From contig JAPDIW010000021.1 in the NCBI GenBank assembly GCA_029259415.1, positions 1-42,884 of the forward strand: DNA of 42,884 nucleotides, written 5' to 3'. A program made the translations under genes and the position numbers. Below, piece by piece: positions 25,500 to 33,162 of the stretch; the stretch's first letter is position 1, and each line of letters begins with the position of its first letter. The notes beneath the pieces are model-generated. The model was not told the DNA's origin. It worked only from the letters and a program-made list of their open reading frames with translations, and made no database searches. Source of the stretch: Archaeoglobi archaeon (GTDB taxonomy: Archaea; Halobacteriota; Archaeoglobi; Archaeoglobales; Archaeoglobaceae).

Positions 25500-26570
25500 T
25501 CAAACAAGGCTTTCATACAATTTTACAAGGGAGTCCACAATAACCTTCCAACTGTACTTTTCTCTTACAACCTTTTTCCCCTTGTTTCCTATCATTCTAA
25601 TCTTTTCTTCATCGCTTAAAACCTCGTTTATTATTTCACCAAGCCTTATGTGGTCTCCGGGAGGAAAAACAAAGCCGGCCTCTCTTGCAACATCCCTAAC
25701 TCCGGGAAGGTCGGATGCGGCAACAGGGGTTCCGCACGCCATTGCTTCGAGGAGGACTATTCCAAAAGCTTCCAGCCTCGAAAGAGAGGGTAGAACGAGA
25801 AGAGAGGCTCTCGCAAGATACTCTATAACCTTTCTTCTTGGAAGGAACCCTGTAAATTCAGCGTTGACATTAAGCTCCCTTGCAAGTCTCTCAAGGGAGT
25901 TTCTCTCCTCTCCATCACCTATAATCACACACCTTGCCTCGACATCAACATGCTTCATGGCCCTAAGCAAAACGTCAACTCCCTTGGTTGCGGCAAGTCT
26001 CCCGAGAAAGAGCACTATGGGCTCTTTTTCTGCTTCAACTCCCTCAAACTCGCTCAGCTCTATGCCGTTAGGAATCACGTGATAATGTCTGCCATTCAAA
26101 AGCCTTGAAGTTTCGGCGTAGCTTTTTGTTGTTGCAACAATTGCATCAGCCCTGTCAAGGGCTTTTGATAGCATATCGTCGCTTTTTTTTATTATCAGCC
26201 GGGAAACGGTTTTAGGGATCGGAAACATCCCGTACTTTTCTGGTATCTCTATGTCGCAGTGATACGTTATGACGTGTGGAGATTTTTTGAGCGAATAGGA
26301 GAAGAAGGGTGGTGGTGTGTGCGAGTGGAATATATCACCATCTAGCTTTTCCAAAAACCTACCGAGGAAGGGCGTGATTGGTGAATAGGGGATGGGGATG
26401 CAGGGAACGTATTTAACCTCGAATGGAAACTCAGCAGTGCCGGATGCGCTTGATGTGACCACTACCACTTCAAAACCCCTTTTGTGGAGGTGGTGGGCAA
26501 CTCTTTCAACGTGAACTTCAACTCCTCCGACGTGAGGTGGAAAGTACGAGGTAAGAAGCACGACCTTCAT
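25500..26570 (-). CDS. GT4-family glycosyltransferase, 356 aa
   Basis: A GT-B fold, retaining family-4 enzyme. N-terminal domain MKVVLLTSYFPPHVGGVEVHVERVAHHL; acceptor region FHSHTPPPFFSY; linker VIPNGIELSEFEG; nucleotide-sugar site SRLEAFGIVLLEAMACGTPVAASDLPGV with the E(x7)E motif. ATG at 26570 is chosen by the MKVVLLTSYFPP start; the longer ORF to 26738 would run into the divergent gene. Product and acceptor unknown; lipid or protein glycosylation is likely with the neighbouring flippase-like gene. Confidence 0.9.
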   Translation of the reverse strand: MKVVLLTSYFPPHVGGVEVHVERVAHHLHKRGFEVVVVTSSASGTAEFPFEVKYVPCIPIPYSPITPFLGRFLEKLDGDIFHSHTPPPFFSYSLKKSPHVITYHCDIEIPEKYGMFPIPKTVSRLIIKKSDDMLSKALDRADAIVATTKSYAETSRLLNGRHYHVIPNGIELSEFEGVEAEKEPIVLFLGRLAATKGVDVLLRAMKHVDVEARCVIIGDGEERNSLERLARELNVNAEFTGFLPRRKVIEYLARASLLVLPSLSRLEAFGIVLLEAMACGTPVAASDLPGVRDVAREAGFVFPPGDHIRLGEIINEVLSDEEKIRMIGNKGKKVVREKYSWKVIVDSLVKLYESLV

Positions 26571-26591
26571 GTGCGATTCGGTGAGGTGAGA

Positions 26592-26632
26592 TACAAATAA
26601 ATTTAACTGGTTACGAAAATGGTTTATATACG
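26592..26632. promoter_or_regulatory. Divergent promoters of glycosyltransferase and flippase-like genes
   Basis: A plus-strand TATA box TTTATATA (26623-26630) is about 35 bp before the TTG start at 26662. On the minus strand an AAATTTATTT-type box (about 26594-26603) is about 27 bp before the glycosyltransferase ATG at 26570. Start sites are inferred. Confidence 0.45.
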
Positions 26633-26661
26633 TTGACCATAACTGAGCACCGGGGGAAAAA

Positions 26662-27672
26662 TTGAGTTCAACGCTGAGGGCGGCGGTCGTCGGGATTCTC
26701 GTAAGCATCATTGTTACGGCAATCATATTCAAGTACACCGAGTCTGAGTTAACTTGGAATGTTATTAAGAGAGCTAACTGGCCTCTGCTCCTCGCAGCCT
26801 TCTTGCTTCAGGTGTCTTTTTGGCTTCTGTGGGCGTTCCGTATGAAGCTTCTTTCTAGCTATCTGGGATATCGCATCTCTTTTCATCACTCTCTTGAAAT
26901 TACCATGGCCAGCATGTTTACAGCCTCTATAACACCCTCTTCCGCTGGTGGAGAGCCTGTCAGAGTTAAGATGCTGTCGGACAGAGGTGTGGAAGTCGGC
27001 ACATCAGCCTTCATCGTCCTTGCTGAGAGAATCCTCGACTCAATGTATTTCTCAACAGCCCTGCCAGTCTTTCTGATTGCCACAGGATTTTCGACAAGTT
27101 TTGGATTCAAAATAGCCATAATTTTCATTTCACTCCTCATCGTTTTTTTGTACGTTCTTTACAGGATATTCAGAAACGAGTCGAGCATCGACAAATTTGC
27201 AGAGCTTCTTTACAAAGCCGTCCGGAAATTCAACGAAAAAAAAGCTGAGAAATACTCTTCGGCATTCTCAAGAGAACTCAGGAGTTTCAGAGAAGCAACG
27301 ATAAAAATGCTATCCGACTCTCTTTCCGGTATACTCGTGCTCTACATCGTCACACTCGTCATGTGGAGTGCGAGCTTTGCAATTCCCTCAGTAATCCTCG
27401 TCGCCCTCGGTTATGATGCCTACTTTCTATACTCTTACACAGCACAGCTAATAATAGTGATTGTCTCTCTTGTCCCGCTCACCCCTGGAAGCAGCGGAAT
27501 TGCAGAGGTGAGCATGGCCTACTTCTACTCAAACTTCGTCCCTACAAACATACTCGGAGTCCTCGTAGGGCTGTGGAGATTAATAACCTACCACGTAAAC
27601 ATCTTTTTCGGAGCGATATTCGTCAACTACAGCCTGATAAAATCAAAATTGGTGAAGAATCAGCTCACGTAG
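26662..27672 (+). CDS. Flippase-like/LPG-synthase-type membrane protein (UPF0104), 336 aa
   Basis: About eight membrane helices. The family motif region ITPSSAGGEPVRVKMLSDRGV with AERILDSMYF, and the later VPLTPGSSGIAEVSMAYFY, mark the lysylphosphatidylglycerol synthase-like transmembrane (AglD/flippase-like) family. TTG start at 26662 with an upstream G-rich tract. The divergent glycosyltransferase suggests a joint role in transfer or flipping of a glycosylated lipid. Convergent and overlapping by 13 bp with the next minus-strand gene. Confidence 0.88.
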   Translation: MSSTLRAAVVGILVSIIVTAIIFKYTESELTWNVIKRANWPLLLAAFLLQVSFWLLWAFRMKLLSSYLGYRISFHHSLEITMASMFTASITPSSAGGEPVRVKMLSDRGVEVGTSAFIVLAERILDSMYFSTALPVFLIATGFSTSFGFKIAIIFISLLIVFLYVLYRIFRNESSIDKFAELLYKAVRKFNEKKAEKYSSAFSRELRSFREATIKMLSDSLSGILVLYIVTLVMWSASFAIPSVILVALGYDAYFLYSYTAQLIIVIVSLVPLTPGSSGIAEVSMAYFYSNFVPTNILGVLVGLWRLITYHVNIFFGAIFVNYSLIKSKLVKNQLT

Positions 27673-27926
27673 CTCTCATCATCCTCAAAACCGTAGCTCA
27701 TGTCCTGGAGCATTTTCGTTGCCAGGCCAACAAGAACCTTATCCTCACCAACTATTTCTTTTATGAGCATTAGTGAAGCGGACTCCTTCAGTTCAAAGCT
27801 TTTGATTTCATCCAGCAGCTTGAGAAGCTTGGATGCCAGCTTGTAAATTTCAGCAAGTTTTACGTCATCCTCACCTTCAACTTCATCTTCTTCATCCTCA
27901 ATCATCAAATACTCAAATTCATCCAT
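27660..27926 (-). CDS. Hypothetical acidic protein, 88 aa
   Basis: A soluble acidic helical protein (MIEDEEDEVEGEDDVKLAEI near the start, then LASKLLKLLDEIKSFELKE). No motif is recognised. ATG at 27926 is preferred; a longer ORF begins at 27944. It converges with the flippase-like gene and is divergent from cbiA, which is 75 bp away. Confidence 0.65.
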   Translation of the reverse strand: MDEFEYLMIEDEEDEVEGEDDVKLAEIYKLASKLLKLLDEIKSFELKESASLMLIKEIVGEDKVLVGLATKMLQDMSYGFEDDESYVS

Positions 27927-28000
27927 GCTAGTGAATAACCTCAAAGCTTAATTTAAGGTTTTCTGTAAAAGTCTAAATTACTCCGGTGAGACTTTCGCTA

Positions 28001-29362
28001 ATGGACATTCCGAGAGTCGTAATCGCAGGGACGAGCAGCAAGGTCGGAAAAACTATGATTTCCATCGGCCTGATGAGACTACTCGTTAACAGGGGTTACA
28101 AGGTTCAGCCGTACAAAGTCGGGCCTGATTTTATTGACCCTGGCTTTCACCACCTTGCGACTGGCAGGTATTCGCGGAATCTAGACAGCTTCATGCTGAG
28201 CAGACAAGCAATCCTTGAAACTTTTGTCAGAAACTTTAGGGGGGCGGATATAGCAGTAGTTGAGGGGAAGACAGGTCTTTACGACTCATCGGATGCTATA
28301 AGTGAGAAGGGAAGTGTTGCTGAAGTTAGCAAGATTTTAAAGGCTCCAGTTGTGCTCGTTGCCAACGTGGAGAGGCTTAACAGGACTGCTGCAGCAATAA
28401 TGCTTGGCTACAAGCTCTTCGACCCAGATGTAAGGCTTGAGGGGGCGATTTTGAACAGAGTTGGCAGCGAGAGGCATGCTGGAAAGGTTAAGAAGGCTGT
28501 GGAGAAGCTTGCTGGCATCAGAGTTCTTGGTGTTGTGCCGAGAAAGAAGGTGAAAATGCCGTACCGCCATCTCGGCCTTGTTACCGCCTACGAAAGAGAA
28601 GATATGGACGAGCTGCTTGACAGCATTGCTGAGATTGTGGAGAAGCATGTTGATATTGATGCAATTCTTGAAATAGCTGAAAAAGCACCTCCGCTTGATG
28701 CTTTGGTTGAAGATGGTGAGAGTGAAGCTGAGACAGAGAAGCGGGTAAAGATTGGGGTGCTCAGGGATCAGGTCTTTTCGTTCTACTACCAGGATAACCT
28801 CGATGAGCTGTCGAAATATGCGGAGCTAGTCTTTTTGAACTCCCTGAAAGATAAAAAGCTCCCTGATGTGGATGCGCTCTACATCGGAGGGGGTTTTCCG
28901 GAGGTTTTTGCAGAGGAGCTTGAGAAGAACAAAAGGCTCAGGGAAGAAATTTACGAATTCTGCCAGTCTGGCAGGCCAGTTTATGCTGAATGTGGTGGAT
29001 TAATGTACCTCGGAGAGTCTCTTGAAACCTCCGAAGGAGAGTTTGAGATGGTGGGCTTTCTTCCGCTCAAAACAAAGATGTATGAAAAGTTTCAGGCGCA
29101 GGGATATTCAGTTTACAGGGCATCGAAGCCCTGCATTATTGCCCGAAGAAACCAGAAAATAGTAGGGCACGAGTTCCACTACTCCAAGCCAACTCTTACT
29201 GGAAAAGCTGATTTTGCATTTAGGGTTGAGAGAGGGTTTGGAATTGATGGCAGGAAGGATGGCATAATGAAAGAAAATACGCTTGGATGCTACATTCACG
29301 TCCACTTCCTCTCGGACAGAAGTATTGCAAGAAGATTTATCAAAAAAGCGAAGAAAAAATAA
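28001..29362 (+). CDS. cbiA: CbiA/CfbB-family a,c-diamide synthase (candidate sirohaem amidase)
   Basis: An ATP- and glutamine-dependent amidotransferase that amidates tetrapyrrole acetate side chains. The N-terminal P-loop is VVIAGTSSKVGKTMISIG, followed by YKVGPDFIDPGFHHLATGR and VVEGKTGLYD. The C-terminal glutaminase domain has Cys in VYAECGGLMYLGE and His in VGHEFHYSKP. A GTG at 27986 is an alternative start. The gene sits head-to-tail with the convergent dsvC (2 bp apart). In sulfate reducers a CbiA homologue (DsrN) is tied to amidated sirohaem of sulfite reductase, so that role is favoured here over cobalamin. Confidence 0.85.
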   Translation: MDIPRVVIAGTSSKVGKTMISIGLMRLLVNRGYKVQPYKVGPDFIDPGFHHLATGRYSRNLDSFMLSRQAILETFVRNFRGADIAVVEGKTGLYDSSDAISEKGSVAEVSKILKAPVVLVANVERLNRTAAAIMLGYKLFDPDVRLEGAILNRVGSERHAGKVKKAVEKLAGIRVLGVVPRKKVKMPYRHLGLVTAYEREDMDELLDSIAEIVEKHVDIDAILEIAEKAPPLDALVEDGESEAETEKRVKIGVLRDQVFSFYYQDNLDELSKYAELVFLNSLKDKKLPDVDALYIGGGFPEVFAEELEKNKRLREEIYEFCQSGRPVYAECGGLMYLGESLETSEGEFEMVGFLPLKTKMYEKFQAQGYSVYRASKPCIIARRNQKIVGHEFHYSKPTLTGKADFAFRVERGFGIDGRKDGIMKENTLGCYIHVHFLSDRSIARRFIKKAKKK

Positions 29363-29364
29363 GA

Positions 29365-29712
29365 TTAGACACAGCCAGTTGGCTTTGGAAGTCCGGCAAT
29401 TCTACAAGCGTCCTTTGCAGGCCCCTGCGGGAAGAGCTTGTAGATGTACTGAAGGTTGCAGTCTGGCTTTACCTCTTTTTTGCAGTATTTCACGAGCATT
29501 CTAACGGGTGGAGCAACACCGTATTTGATAAAGTAGTCTCTTAGATACTTTATAATCTTCCAGTGCTCCTCCGTCAGTTCTATTGGCTGCGGGCTGAAGC
29601 GGGTGTCCTTCGCAAGGGCCTCTGCAACCTCCTCATCCCACTCTTCCCAATCCTGCAGAAAACCGTCCTCGTCAAGTCTGAGCTTCTTTCCTTTAACCTC
29701 TAACTCTGGCAT
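29365..29712 (-). CDS. dsrC: Dissimilatory sulfite reductase-associated protein DsvC/DsrC
   Basis: DsrC is the sulfur-carrying substrate of dissimilatory sulfite reductase, giving a trisulfide between two C-terminal Cys. Both are present in the flexible tail: DACRIAGLPKPTGCV, with the last Cys penultimate and the other 11 residues before. Other family blocks are LDEDGFLQDWEEWDEEVAE and LTEEHWKIIKYLRDYF. 115 aa is normal. A strong ribosome site, GGAGGTGA, is 5 nt upstream of the ATG, fitting a very highly expressed gene. DsrAB is not in this window. Confidence 0.97.
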   Translation of the reverse strand: MPELEVKGKKLRLDEDGFLQDWEEWDEEVAEALAKDTRFSPQPIELTEEHWKIIKYLRDYFIKYGVAPPVRMLVKYCKKEVKPDCNLQYIYKLFPQGPAKDACRIAGLPKPTGCV

Positions 29713-29716
29713 GAAG

Positions 29717-29760
29717 TCACCTCCGTCTTAAAGTGCTTTTTCATCTACGCATATATAATT
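29717..29760 (-). promoter_or_regulatory. dsvC promoter and ribosome-binding site
   Basis: On the minus strand AATTATATAT (29751-29760) is a good TATA box, about 40 bp from the ATG; GGAGGTGA occupies 29717-29724. This implies a short leader of about 15-20 nt. Confidence 0.65.
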
Positions 29761-29840
29761 TACGGAATTGTCCCAATGAGGGTTCAGGATTTTAGAAATA
29801 GCAAAAGCCTTTAAAAACCATCCTCCAATTTATCACTGCT

Positions 29841-29913
29841 GGGGCCGTGGGGTAGCCTGGTAGCCTCTCGGCCTGGGGCGCCGGTGACCCGAGTTCAAAT
29901 CTCGGCGGCCCCA
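29841..29913 (+). tRNA. tRNA-Pro(GGG), integration target
   Basis: The 73-nt sequence has acceptor GGGGCCG/CGGCCCC with A73, anticodon stem TCGGC/GCCGG with loop CTGGGGC (anticodon GGG), and T-arm CGAGTTCAAATCTCG. A TATA-like TTTAAAAA sits at about 29811-29818. The 3' 43 nt are the left copy of the element's att repeat, so the intact tRNA gene was kept after integration. Confidence 0.95.
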
Positions 29914-29916
29914 CTT
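29871..29916 (+). repeat. attL (46-bp direct repeat, in tRNA-Pro)
   Basis: It begins GCCTGGGGCGCC in the anticodon loop and ends CCCCACTT just beyond the tRNA. It is identical over 46 bp to 41570-41615. The flanking bases differ on both sides. Confidence 0.93.
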
Positions 29917-30154
29917 GTTTATGGCGTTTAAACGACTCATACAGCGTTAAGAACTCTTCGAGCAGTTCATTTATCAGTGCAGACCTGTTAAATCCGAGTT
30001 TTTCGCATTTATCCCAGAGATCTTGTCTAATTTTCACGTGCCTATCTATCCACAGTTGTCCACTGTCGTCCTTCTTTATCCGTTTATGGATATTTTTATC
30101 CATAACACGCCTTACCGCCTCCTCATATACCTGCCTTATCATCCTATTACTCAC
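29871..30154 (-). CDS. Integrase N-terminal fragment, int(N), with RHH domain
   Basis: Reads from ATG at 30154 into the att repeat; the chromosomal frame runs on through the tRNA to 29792 but residues after about 95 are tRNA antisense. Residues about 38-72 (HVKIRQDLWDKCEKLGFNRS and LINELLEEFL) look like a ribbon-helix-helix. Residues 81-95 (VGPPRFELGSPAPQA) are encoded by the repeat and match the start of int(C). In the excised circle this joins int(C) in frame to give about 409 residues. In the integrated state no complete integrase is made, which locks the provirus in place. Confidence 0.82.
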
Positions 30155-30167
30155 CTCACATCACAGT

Positions 30168-30689
30168 TCATAATCGACCCTCCAACTTCTCCTTAAGCTC
30201 AGGGAAAGCTTTAAAGAACAGGTTGACGGCTTGAGGCATTGACAGTTGCTTTTCGGCTGCCCATTTGCTCAGTCTGACTTTGATTGCATCTGCTGGTTCT
30301 CTTCCGAGTTTCAAGCAATGAGCTTCAAACTTTTCGTAGTCCTGCAGGTCCTCAAAGACTATTTCGTGGAGTTCCCTAATAAGAGGTAAAGCATCTTGTA
30401 ACTCCTGCTGTTCCTGCTTTTCTGCTAATTTCTCTTTTAGTTCTTGGATTTCAGGCTTTATTTTATCAGCCCATTCCCAGAATTCATTAATCTTCTTTTC
30501 GATTTCAAGGAGTTTGACCATCTCTTTGGTTAGGAGTTCTTTACTATTGTTGTCACTAAAGAAATAGTGCTGAAGAAGATTACAAATCAACTTGCTCAGA
30601 TTACCTCCACTATCTCTGAAAGATTTTATGGCAACTGCCAGTTTCTCATCAGTAGTTGAGAAACTGAAGTTATACCGCATTGTAACCAC
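30168..30689 (-). CDS. RHH-type DNA-binding protein with coiled coil, 173 aa
   Basis: The N-terminal 40 residues (RYNFSFSTTDEKLAVAIKSF, then NLSKLICNLLQHYFF) have strand-helix-helix RHH character. A long coiled coil follows (INEFWEWADKIKPEIQELKEKLAEKQEQQEL), then a helical C-terminus. ATG at 30680 (MRYNFSF) is an alternative start. It lies 13 bp downstream-adjacent to int(N), on the same strand. The iteron/palindrome region is immediately upstream, so it may bind there as replication initiator, partition protein or autorepressor. No search possible. Confidence 0.65.
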   Translation of the reverse strand: MVTMRYNFSFSTTDEKLAVAIKSFRDSGGNLSKLICNLLQHYFFSDNNSKELLTKEMVKLLEIEKKINEFWEWADKIKPEIQELKEKLAEKQEQQELQDALPLIRELHEIVFEDLQDYEKFEAHCLKLGREPADAIKVRLSKWAAEKQLSMPQAVNLFFKAFPELKEKLEGRL

Positions 30690-30730
30690 CCCTATTTGAG
30701 CAGAAAAGTCCCCTTAACCAGTACCCAAAA

Positions 30731-30903
30731 CCTGTATTAAATTTAATAATTTCTGTTATTGATAATTAAATTAAAATAAAGACTAGTGAATCTTTACGAG
30801 AGTATATAGTGTTACTTTCTGTGTTAAGTTCACACCTGTATTATTAATAATAATACAGCCTGTATTATTAAACAACAGCTATAGGGATACTCTTTCTCGT
30901 AAA
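30731..30903. promoter_or_regulatory. AT-rich repeat region: candidate replication origin or operator
   Basis: Part of the 332-bp gene-free stretch 30690-31021. CCTGTATTA occurs at 30731, 30835 and 30859. A perfect 9-bp inverted repeat with 3-bp spacer, TGTATTATT-AAT-AATAATACA, covers 30837-30857. An outer pair TTTACGAGA (30793-30801) and TCTCGTAAA (30895-30903) brackets it, with AGAGTAT-like sequence next to each arm. Such nested repeats suit an iteron origin or a regulator's operator. The rest of the stretch (30904-31021) shows at most one 21-codon ORF and nothing else I can support. Confidence 0.5.
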
Positions 30904-31021
30904 CATTCCCTGAACTGAATAAAAATGTTGTCATGGTTGACCCCTTACAGGTTCAAGTTTACCTTCCTTGAGCATCTGCAACTGTATGGAGTCCATCAGT
31001 GCAGAGATCTTGAAGTGTAGA

Positions 31022-31129
31022 TTAACGGGCTATAACGTAGGACTGTTTCCAGTTCTCCTGTACTACCTGTCTATCCAAGGCGATTAAGAGGCCAAAGAGT
31101 TCATCCATGTAGTTTAGGGGATGATCCAT
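31022..31129 (-). CDS. Small hypothetical protein, 35 aa
   Basis: ATG at 31129 lies 4 bp after the stop of the preceding gene, with GGTGAGGG just before it as ribosome site. The product is MDHPLNYMDELFGLLIALDR followed by a short tail. It ends the left minus-strand operon. A 21-codon ORF in another frame follows (about 30957-31000) and might be a broken continuation. Translation is plausible but not certain. Confidence 0.4.
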   Translation of the reverse strand: MDHPLNYMDELFGLLIALDRQVVQENWKQSYVIAR

Positions 31130-31133
31130 TCCC

Positions 31134-31319
31134 TCACCTTCCGTTCATCCCCTTTGCAATCTGTCTGATTGTATCCTGTGGTCTAATCTCTTCCCATTCT
31201 GGAATTCCGAAGAATGGACAGGTTTTCGGCTCTTCATCATCAATCGTAACGAAGTAGCAGGGCCTCACGAGACAGGCGGAGCACTTCCAGAATCGATATG
31301 TGTGCTGTATCTGAATCAC
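31134..31319 (-). CDS. Small Cys-containing protein, 61 aa
   Basis: Cys at CSAC, RPCY and KTCPFF could hold a metal ion (zinc-ribbon-like). The remainder is EWEEIRPQDTIRQIAKGM. The start ATG overlaps the stop of the upstream nuclease gene by 4 bp (ATGA), so it is coupled to it. Function unknown. Confidence 0.65.
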   Translation of the reverse strand: MIQIQHTYRFWKCSACLVRPCYFVTIDDEEPKTCPFFGIPEWEEIRPQDTIRQIAKGMNGR

Positions 31320-31871
31320 CTCAAAATCGACGCTAACATCTCATAACTCAGCTTGGCCATCTCCGAGAGTCTCAGCCTCTTGTTCCAGTATTTCCCTGTT
31401 TGGCAGAAATCGTAAACCTCCCTGATCGGCTTGATGTACCATTCTCCCTGCCTCTCAACAACAATGTAAACCGGAATGCCCAGCTTCTCAGCCATCAGCT
31501 TCAGCGTCTTGTAGTGGTTGTACTTCAGCAGCACATCCTTGCCATTCGTCGTGAACTTGATCTCAAAGATGGCTTTGAACTCGTCTCCAACCCTGACGAT
31601 CTTATCAACGTTTGTTGCAAAGATCGGCTCCCAGATATTGTATTTCTCCACCACCTTATCAAGGAACCTGCTGAACTTCATGCTTCTAACGATTTCGCCG
31701 ATGTTGCCGGTGAGAAAGGTCTTGCAGTCGTTGATGAACTTGATGTCCTCGTGGTCTTCTGTCGTCAACTTGTAGAAGTTTAGGAAAGCCTCTATCTGCG
31801 AGCTTATCACGTTGGCCGAAGCTCTCAAAAAATTGGTAGTTATCCCTGAATCTCTTGGCCCTGGTGTCCAT
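31316..31871 (-). pseudogene. PD-(D/E)XK nuclease-like gene with a frameshift
   Basis: The reading frame from ATG at 31871 (MDTRAKRFRDNYQF) moves at an A-run on the plus strand (31827-31832) into the frame continuing to 31316. Removing one base gives one protein of about 184 aa: DTRAKRFRDNYQF-LRASANVIS. Residues include VDKIVRVGDEFKAIFEIKF, with a D...ExK nuclease core (FEIKF), then KTLKLMAEKLGIPVYIVVE as the following helix and strand. The ATG follows the previous stop directly. It may be an archaeal-virus nuclease such as a Holliday-junction resolvase or recombination helper. If the frameshift is a sequencing error the gene is intact. Confidence 0.6.
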
Positions 31872-32281
31872 TCAGATCACCCTTAAAACCGGCTTAAGTC
31901 TTGAAACGTTGAATATCCTTCCAATCAGATTTGCGATGTTTTCACTGTAAAAATTGAGCATCGCATGAACTCTCTGCCAATCAAGTTCTTTGATGCCCAT
32001 GAGCCATATTTCACCGTTCTGAATCGTGTAAACAACAAAGAGATAATGAGGATTCGGTTTTAAGCCGAGTTTGGTATGGTTCTCACGATAGAAAAAGAAT
32101 CTTCCGGGCCTCTTCTTGCCGGATCCGAGCACGTACCTTGAGGCGCCTTAATCTCGATGGTCTTAGCAAATTTGGCATCTTCAGCATCGTAGAATCCGTT
32201 AACTCTCTGCAGGTTGAACAGATCACAGATAACGTTCTCTATCAGCTCAGAAACCTCTTTTTGCCATGTCATTCTCGTCAC
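31872..32281 (-). pseudogene. Second PD-(D/E)XK nuclease-like gene with a frameshift
   Basis: ATG at 32281 opens MTRMTWQKEVSELIENVICD and reaches EDAKFAKTIEIKAPQG; then the frame must change near 32131-32140 to continue with YVLGSGKKRPGRFFFYREN to the stop at 31872. The joined product is about 136 aa. EIKAP is an ExK core, with the acidic residues of EDAKF before it. One base appears to be missing. It overlaps the upstream 129-aa gene by 4 bp. It is not clearly a relative of the adjacent nuclease, beyond sharing this core. Confidence 0.6.
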
Positions 32282-32667
32282 CTTAAGATATACTGGCCTT
32301 CCGTTGCGTTGAATTCCCTAGCAATCTCCAGGAACTCCTTAGCCTTCTTTTCCAAGATCTTTATCATTGCATCAGCTGTTCTCAATGTCGGATTTTCATC
32401 CATTAGCTTGATAACTTCCTTGTCATTCCACTTGACTGAATAGCTCTGGAAATACTCAACAACCATTATAACCGGGATATAGTCCATTTCATCATCTGGA
32501 ACTGCCATTTTGCTGATTCCCTGGAGCTTGAACATTATTCCGTATTCAACCCCTTGAGGATCTTGGAAGTAGTCAATCTTGTAATGAACTCTGACAAATG
32601 GATTTGGCTTAACCAGCTTCTTGAACTCCTCCAGGTCATAAACACGTTCAACTATCGCCTTGATCAA
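32278..32667 (-). CDS. Hypothetical protein, 129 aa
   Basis: TTG start at 32667 overlaps the stop of the preceding (broken) gene, TTGA. The protein is mixed alpha/beta, with VRVHYKIDYFQDPQGVEYGI and a helical acidic C-terminus (ADAMIKILEKKAKEFLEIA). No family is recognised. It overlaps the nuclease-like gene downstream by 4 bp, so it is part of one coupled operon. Confidence 0.7.
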   Translation of the reverse strand: MIKAIVERVYDLEEFKKLVKPNPFVRVHYKIDYFQDPQGVEYGIMFKLQGISKMAVPDDEMDYIPVIMVVEYFQSYSVKWNDKEVIKLMDENPTLRTADAMIKILEKKAKEFLEIAREFNATEGQYILR

Positions 32668-32964
32668 CCTCCCCTTCCATCTCTACTATTGGAGAGATTG
32701 GAACTCTCAAGGTAGTCGTTTGTCATCAAAACAGGCTCTGGCTTTTCCTTGTAGAGGTAGATATAGATTTCTGGATCGTCTGTAGAGCTATCTTGCTGCA
32801 AGATAAAATTAAACCTCTAAGAAATTCAACAGCATCCCTGAGAAGGTGAACGTTTACTTTAACCTTAGCAAACTTATCAGAATCGATTTCAGCCTTGATC
32901 AATCCAACAGCTCCATAATATCATCCTTTATCAGAACCTCACCTTTCATACCTTCCCAGGACAT
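32664..32964 (-). pseudogene. Small gene with two frameshifts
   Basis: ATG at 32964 gives MSWEGMKGEVLIKDDIMELL; one base seems missing near 32901-32910, after which the text continues GLIKAEIDSDKFAKVKVNVH and LLRDAVEFLRG. A second missing base at the T-run (plus 32811-32815) leads to FNFILQQDSSTDDPEIYIYL and YKEKPEPVLMTNDYLESS to the TGA at 32664-32666. Codon flow in each piece is protein-like. A reconstructed product is about 100 aa, family unknown. Confidence 0.5.
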
Positions 32965-32979
32965 CAGGCATCAGCCTCC

Positions 32980-33162
32980 TTAATGTTTTTCCCTCGCAAA
33001 ATCATCATCCAGCAAGAATCTGAACCTCAATGCTGAACAGAAGGAAAAGCGGCCGTCTTCAAGCGGTTCTATACAAGCCCTACCGATTTGAGCACATGTT
33101 TGTTGCAGATTTGCAGAACAATAGAACGTTCCCTTTCCTGCTTTTACCTTAAGTTCTGGCAT
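32980..33162 (-). CDS. Small Cys-containing protein, 60 aa
   Basis: MPELKVKAGKGTFYCSANLQ then QIGRACIEPLEDGRFSFCSA: four Cys, no clear spacing motif. It overlaps the upstream 112-aa gene by 14 bp. A good ribosome site (GGAGG) occurs after it for the next gene. Function unknown. Confidence 0.55.
   Translation of the reverse strand: MPELKVKAGKGTFYCSANLQQTCAQIGRACIEPLEDGRFSFCSALRFRFLLDDDFAREKH

Noticed and set aside
25465-26082. 205-aa plus-strand ORF inside the glycosyltransferase
   Set aside because: Ser/Thr/Phe/Ile-rich translation typical of an antisense shadow; the minus frame carries all GT4 motifs.
29792-29870. C-terminal 25 residues of the chromosomal int(N) ORF
   Set aside because: These codons are antisense to the 5' half of tRNA-Pro and the host spacer, not part of the integrase.
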